Origin: Bacillota bacterium
Lineage (GTDB): Bacteria; Bacillota; Clostridia; Christensenellales; SZUA-584
Direction: 5' to 3'
Assembly: GCA_023399095.1 (NCBI GenBank)
Contig: JAEWQS010000071.1
Coordinates: 1 to 8,124, forward strand
Length of the DNA: 8,124 bases
Shown one piece after another: positions 5,113 to 8,124 of this stretch. Both the position numbers and the translations under genes were made by a program. Position 1 is the first letter of the stretch; each line of letters begins with the position of its first letter. Under the pieces are notes generated by a model that saw only the letters and a list, made by a program, of their open reading frames with translations, had not been told where the DNA came from and ran no database searches.

Positions 5113-6936
5113 ATGAAAACGAAAACAGCTTTATTAACACTATTTATGCTTGTTCTCTCCTTCATGTTTTCTACTGTGTCTTTAGCCGAAGACCCGGTTC
5201 CCAGCCCCGGTAATTTAGACAGCAGCGATATCATCTACATGATTCTGACGGATCGGTTTTATGATTATGACAGCACAAACAACGGTACGTTAAATTATGA
5301 ATACCGACCGGGAGAGCTCAAGTATACCCAAGGCGGCGATTGGAAGGGCGTTACGGACAAAATGGACTATATCGCCGATCTGGGTGTGACCGCTATCTGG
5401 GTATCACCACCGCAGGATAATGAGCTGCTCAGCAGGGATGGAAGCGAATCGGGCTACCACGGGTACTTTACTCACGACTATTATTCGACGGATCCGCATT
5501 TTGGCTCACTGAGTGATTTGCAGGATATGATTGACGAGGCACATAGCTACGATATCAAGGTGATACTCGATGCGGTGCCGAATCATACGGCGGACTATCT
5601 GGACGCTTATGCTACCAGCTATTCGCCATCCTCATATGCGCCTGCGGCTCCGTTCAACAATCCTGATTGGTATCACCATAATGGAAGTATTCAGGACTAC
5701 AGCAACTATTGGCAATTGGTCAATTGCGATATGGGCGGGCTGGATGATCTGAATCAATCTAATCAGGATGCGTACAACGCGATCATGGATGCGTATGGAG
5801 ACTGGGTGGCGCTTGGTTTTGACGGCATTCGTATAGACGCCGCTAGCTCAATGCCCAAGGACTTTTTAGAGGATTTCGAGGACGAAATGGATATTCCGAC
5901 ATTCGGAGAAGTGTTTAACGGCAGTGTTGATTTCGTCAGCGACTTCCAGGATTATCAATGGGGCGTGCTAGACTTCCCGCTCTTCTTTAACGCGCGTGAC
6001 GTGTTCGCGAACGACACCAGCTGCTACAATCTGCAGAGTGTTTTCAGTCAGGATTATAAGTACAACGATGTGAACCACTTGGTCACATTCCTCGACAATC
6101 ATGACAGGGACCGGTTCTTGTGCTTGGCGAATGACAACTACGAGAAGCTGCGTCTCGGCATGACGTTCCTGTTTACGGCACGCGGTATACCAGATGTGTA
6201 TTACGGCACGGAACAGGCGCACTTCGGCGGCGGCAAACCGACGGAGTATACCGGCATTGCAAACAAGGAAAACCGGGAAATGATGTCGTCGTTTGATCAG
6301 ACGAATATCAACTACAAGCATATCCAGCGGCTCTGTGAGATCCGCAAGGATTATGGCGCGCTGCAAAACGGTACACAGCGCGAGATGTGGACTGATTACT
6401 TCGTCTATTCATATTCCCGGAGAAATGATACGACAGGTGACGAAGTCATCACGGTACTTAACAACGGCTGGGACTCTTCGACACGGACGATCCCGATACG
6501 TGCGGAGAGCAGCTTAACCGTCAATACGACGCTGACAAATCTGCTTGATACGTCGGAAACGGTGACCGTCACATCCGGCGGAGTCACCGGCAAGCAGATT
6601 ACCGTGACGCTTGACGGAAAAGAGGGCATGATCCTTGCCCCCGGACAGACGGATACGTATTCGCCCATGACCCCGAACAAGACGACAATTCGTGTTCATT
6701 ACGACGTCGGCTGGGGGAATTCCATGTATCTGCGAGGGAATACTTACCCGCTGTGGTGGGATCAGGGCAGACTGATGCGCAATACCGCATCGGATTGCTG
6801 GGAATTTGAGATTGAGAGGATCCCATATGGGGATACCGTCGAGTTCAAGCCACTGATTAATGACTCAACATGGTCGGTTGGCAACAACTACACAGTGACC
6901 GGCGGTTCGACGATTGATATTTACCCAGCTTTCTGA
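5113..6936 (+). CDS. Secreted GH13 alpha-amylase-family glycoside hydrolase with C-terminal carbohydrate-binding-like domain
   Basis: A strong AAGGAGG (5100-5106) lies six bases before the ATG. Residues 1-25 form a signal peptide (MKTKTA, hydrophobic core, cleavage likely after VSLA), with no lipobox Cys. The GH13 barrel spans about 38-420. All four conserved regions are present: DAVPNH (153-158), GFDGIRIDA (235-243; nucleophile D242, with R240), FGEVF (acid/base E266) and FLDNHD (326-331; D331). The sequence NREMMSSFDQ and the YGTEQ segment (364-368) resemble cyclodextrin glucanotransferases and maltogenic amylases, but the CGTase-type aromatic LLGGY loop is not seen after region I, so hydrolysis of starch or maltodextrin is more likely than cyclisation. 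An all-beta domain C follows (about 425-515). Residues about 523-607 (RVHYDVGWGNSMYLRG, KPLINDSTWSVG) form a small Trp-rich beta domain that may bind starch. At 607 residues it lacks one domain of a five-domain CGTase. It is probably controlled by the LacI-type protein at 7500. Confidence 0.92.
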   Translation: MKTKTALLTLFMLVLSFMFSTVSLAEDPVPSPGNLDSSDIIYMILTDRFYDYDSTNNGTLNYEYRPGELKYTQGGDWKGVTDKMDYIADLGVTAIWVSPPQDNELLSRDGSESGYHGYFTHDYYSTDPHFGSLSDLQDMIDEAHSYDIKVILDAVPNHTADYLDAYATSYSPSSYAPAAPFNNPDWYHHNGSIQDYSNYWQLVNCDMGGLDDLNQSNQDAYNAIMDAYGDWVALGFDGIRIDAASSMPKDFLEDFEDEMDIPTFGEVFNGSVDFVSDFQDYQWGVLDFPLFFNARDVFANDTSCYNLQSVFSQDYKYNDVNHLVTFLDNHDRDRFLCLANDNYEKLRLGMTFLFTARGIPDVYYGTEQAHFGGGKPTEYTGIANKENREMMSSFDQTNINYKHIQRLCEIRKDYGALQNGTQREMWTDYFVYSYSRRNDTTGDEVITVLNNGWDSSTRTIPIRAESSLTVNTTLTNLLDTSETVTVTSGGVTGKQITVTLDGKEGMILAPGQTDTYSPMTPNKTTIRVHYDVGWGNSMYLRGNTYPLWWDQGRLMRNTASDCWEFEIERIPYGDTVEFKPLINDSTWSVGNNYTVTGGSTIDIYPAF

Positions 6937-6942
6937 TCTTGC

Positions 6943-6963
6943 CGAAAAACCTACGGTTTTCCG
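6943..6963 (+). repeat. Hairpin shortly after the amylase stop codon
   Basis: CGAAAAACC (6943-6951), loop TAC and GGTTTTCCG (6955-6963) pair over nine positions with one mismatch. It begins seven bases after the stop codon. The run of T lies inside the stem, not after it, so it is more likely a mRNA 3' stabiliser or part of the palindromic block than a terminator. Confidence 0.45.
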
Positions 6964-7021
6964 CCAGTTTACCGGTTTTGCTTGTTCCTCGCAAACTCGA
7001 AACTGCGCAAACCCGTAAGGT

Positions 7022-7054
7022 GTGGGTTGCGCGGGCACAGCCCGTCTTACCCAC
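7022..7054. repeat. Two-tier palindrome, possible intergenic repeat element
   Basis: GTGGGT (7022-7027), CGGGC (7032-7036), loop ACA, GCCCG (7040-7044), ACCCAC (7049-7054): eleven GC-rich pairs with a symmetric 4+4 internal loop. A second, competing stem can form between GCGCAAACCC upstream (about 7005-7014) and GGGTTGCGC (7024-7032) with one bulged A. Such stacked palindromes without coding sense resemble REP- or MITE-like intergenic repeats; copy number elsewhere cannot be seen. Confidence 0.55.
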
Positions 7055-7087
7055 GAATTATAGTTCAAGATCTTTTTAACAGTTTGG

Positions 7088-7120
7088 AGCTGCTCGAGAT
7101 TGGGGCAGCTTCATTTTCTT
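7088..7120 (+). terminator. Intrinsic terminator of the amylase transcript
   Basis: AGCTGCTC (7088-7095), a 7-base loop and GGGCAGCT (7103-7110) form an 8-pair GC-rich stem with one G-T pair, followed by the T-rich TCATTTTCTT. It ends about 60 bases before the regulator's -35 box and so separates the amylase unit from the regulator unit. Confidence 0.7.
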
Positions 7121-7182
7121 GCGCGTGCGTCGCTAAGTTTGTTTACAAAGGCATGACGTAAATGAATATATATTTAAATAAC

Positions 7183-7210
7183 TTGACAAAGGCATAAAAG
7201 CAAGTATAAT
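7183..7210 (+). promoter_or_regulatory. Main promoter of the LacI-family regulator gene
   Basis: A perfect TTGACA (7183-7188) and perfect TATAAT (7205-7210) are 16 bases apart. Start predicted near 7217, giving a long leader of about 280 bases. Operator O2 begins only a few bases downstream, the same geometry as at the amylase promoter, which points to autoregulation. Confidence 0.75.
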
Positions 7211-7222
7211 AAAATATAATCA

Positions 7223-7238
7223 ATGTAAGCGGTTACAT
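7223..7238. promoter_or_regulatory. LacI-family operator O2 (cre-like) before the regulator gene
   Basis: ATGTAAGCGGTTACAT differs from O1 at one position (G for C), breaking the palindrome at one pair. It also fits the loose CcpA catabolite-response consensus WTGNAANCGNWNNCW, so both the local regulator and CcpA are possible binders. Confidence 0.75.
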
Positions 7239-7276
7239 CGCCGCATACGGCTCTTAACCAGTATTGGATATTTTTT

Positions 7277-7305
7277 TTGAACTGATATGTAACCGGTTGC
7301 ATAAT
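7277..7305 (+). promoter_or_regulatory. Possible second promoter of the regulator gene
   Basis: TTGAAC (7277-7282) and CATAAT (7300-7305) are 17 bases apart. Operator O3 lies almost wholly in the spacer, so a bound repressor would exclude RNA polymerase directly. The -10 match is imperfect, so this is tentative. Confidence 0.4.
7287..7302. promoter_or_regulatory. LacI-family operator O3 before the regulator gene
   Basis: ATGTAACCGGTTGCAT matches O1 at 15 of 16 positions (G for A in the right arm). Its centre is 64 bases from that of O2, close to six helical turns, a distance that would allow both sites to be held on one face of the DNA by a tetramer or interacting dimers. Confidence 0.7.
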
Positions 7306-7413
7306 AGGTCGGAAATGAATATATTTTAAGAAGAGTTACAAACATATTAACCCAGAATCATTTTAACAGAATACTTAAGTGCTATTGCGAACCTACACAG
7401 CTTCCAACGAAAG

Positions 7414-7494
7414 ATGGAGAATCAAGACAATCGAGCGGCGACAATTATAATTTACATATACAATCGTATACGAAGACAAGAACGGAAAGGATAA
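7414..7494 (+). CDS. Possible 26-codon upstream ORF in the regulator leader
   Basis: ATG at 7414 opens a 26-residue frame rich in Ile, Arg and Asn that ends with TAA at 7492, overlapping the GGAAAGG ribosome site of the regulator gene. Only a weak purine stretch (CGAAAG) precedes it. Translation of this frame would compete with initiation at 7500. No family is recognisable and the frame may be chance. Confidence 0.2.
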   Translation: MENQDNRAATIIIYIYNRIRRQERKG

Positions 7495-7499
7495 GTATT

Positions 7500-8124
7500 G
7501 TGGGAGTAAGTATCAGAGATGTGGCAAAAGCGGCTGGTGTGTCCACAGCGACAGTTTCGAGAATAATCAATAACAGCCCGCTTATTTCGCCGGAAACAAG
7601 AGACAGAACGCTTAAGGTGATGGAAGAGCTCAACTATGTGCCCAACAGCTTAGCCAGAGCCTTGTCCAATCAGAAGTCTTTTAACGTGACGCTGCTGATC
7701 GATATTGCCGATGTGAAGTCTTTCAGCAACCCGTTCTTTTATGAAGTGATGCACGGTATTGAAACAGTGGTGTATAAAAAGGGGCTTTGCCTGACCATTG
7801 CAAGCACGCAAAATACCGATAAAAAGACGGATATACTCGACTGGCTCATACATGGAAAACGTATGCAGGGCCTGATTATTCCCGTATCCTTGGCCGATGA
7901 GAAGATAATAGAGAAGCTGGAAGAAATGAGTTTTCCTTTTGTGCTCGTCGGAGAGCCGCAAGGGGCTGCCGAATCGGTTCATTGGGTAGACATACATAAC
8001 AGGCAGGGCGGGCAGATGGCTGTGTCGCATCTGGTCGAAAAAGGCTACCGGAGTATCGGACTTATTGTGGGGAACAAGAATGAAAAGTTCAATCGAAATC
8101 GATTGGACGGATATCTGGATGCTC
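7500..8124 (+). CDS. LacI-family transcriptional regulator (3' end outside window)
   Basis: GTG at 7500 is the chosen start: it is nine bases after GGAAAGG (7484-7490), and puts the helix-turn-helix at the N-terminus as in all LacI-type proteins; no in-frame ATG lies nearby upstream. The 208 visible residues begin VSIRDVAKAAGVSTATVSRIIN (3-24), the classic HTH, followed by the YVPNSLARALS hinge helix (46-56) with Leu55 in the position that inserts at the central CG of the operator. From about 61 comes the periplasmic-binding-protein-like sensor domain (FNVTLLI, NPFFYEVMHGIE, GLIIPVS, GYRSIGLIVG). The effector is not readable but the adjacent amylase suggests a maltodextrin. It probably binds the three palindromes at 5002, 7223 and 7287, repressing the amylase and itself. 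About 120-130 residues should remain beyond the edge. Confidence 0.93.
   Translation, partial: MGVSIRDVAKAAGVSTATVSRIINNSPLISPETRDRTLKVMEELNYVPNSLARALSNQKSFNVTLLIDIADVKSFSNPFFYEVMHGIETVVYKKGLCLTIASTQNTDKKTDILDWLIHGKRMQGLIIPVSLADEKIIEKLEEMSFPFVLVGEPQGAAESVHWVDIHNRQGGQMAVSHLVEKGYRSIGLIVGNKNEKFNRNRLDGYLDA

Noticed and set aside
5968..6680. Minus-strand ORFs inside the amylase gene
   Set aside because: They overlap a well-supported GH13 gene and have no independent signals.
6865..7068. Minus-strand ORF downstream of the amylase as a small protein gene
   Set aside because: It runs through stable palindromes, overlaps the amylase 3' end and lacks a ribosome site; better explained as an intergenic repeat.
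7445..8030. Minus-strand ORFs opposite the regulator gene
   Set aside because: The + strand encodes an unmistakable LacI-type protein over this range, which runs past the window edge.

Overview
The window looks like chromosomal DNA of a low-to-mid GC Gram-positive anaerobe (Firmicutes, probably class Clostridia). The grounds are strong GGAGG ribosome sites, near-consensus TTGACA/TATAAT promoters, a cre-like LacI-family operator system, a GH13 enzyme related to Firmicutes cyclodextrin glucanotransferases, and a surface protein built from Ig-like repeats common in Clostridia. No rRNA, tRNA, CRISPR array or intact mobile element is visible. All genes that can be supported lie on the + strand.

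Layout. (1) Positions 1-3235 hold the 3' part of a very long surface-protein gene: eleven tandem Ig-like modules of two alternating types, a Ser/Thr/Pro-rich linker, a small C-terminal domain and one membrane anchor. Part of the array is a 717-base three-module block present twice in tandem. (2) Positions 3236-4631 hold an AT-richer accessory stretch: a promoter overlapped by inverted repeats, a Cys-rich gene broken by two opposite frameshifts (3588-4178), and an intact DUF3788-type gene (4191-4631). (3) Positions 4632-5112 are intergenic, with a long imperfect hairpin, a strong extended -10 promoter and a perfect 16-base LacI-type palindrome. (4) Positions 5113-6936 encode a secreted alpha-amylase-family enzyme with a C-terminal domain that may bind carbohydrate. 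(5) Positions 6937-7499 hold a block of palindromes, an intrinsic terminator, one clear and one possible promoter, two more copies of the operator and a long leader. (6) From 7500 to the window end is the 5' part of a LacI-family regulator gene.

How it fits together. The same operator (ATGTAA-SCGG-TTRCAT) sits just downstream of the amylase promoter and twice in front of the regulator gene. The simplest reading is a local regulon: the regulator represses the amylase and itself until a starch-derived sugar binds it. The enzyme is exported (signal peptide) and would degrade starch or related glucans outside the cell; uptake genes may follow the regulator beyond the window. Nothing ties the surface protein or the DUF genes functionally to this system.

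I did not find a clear new biological system. The most unusual items are the operator geometry, the segmental duplication in the surface protein, the frame-restoring pair of indels in the Cys-rich gene, and the palindromic block after the amylase.
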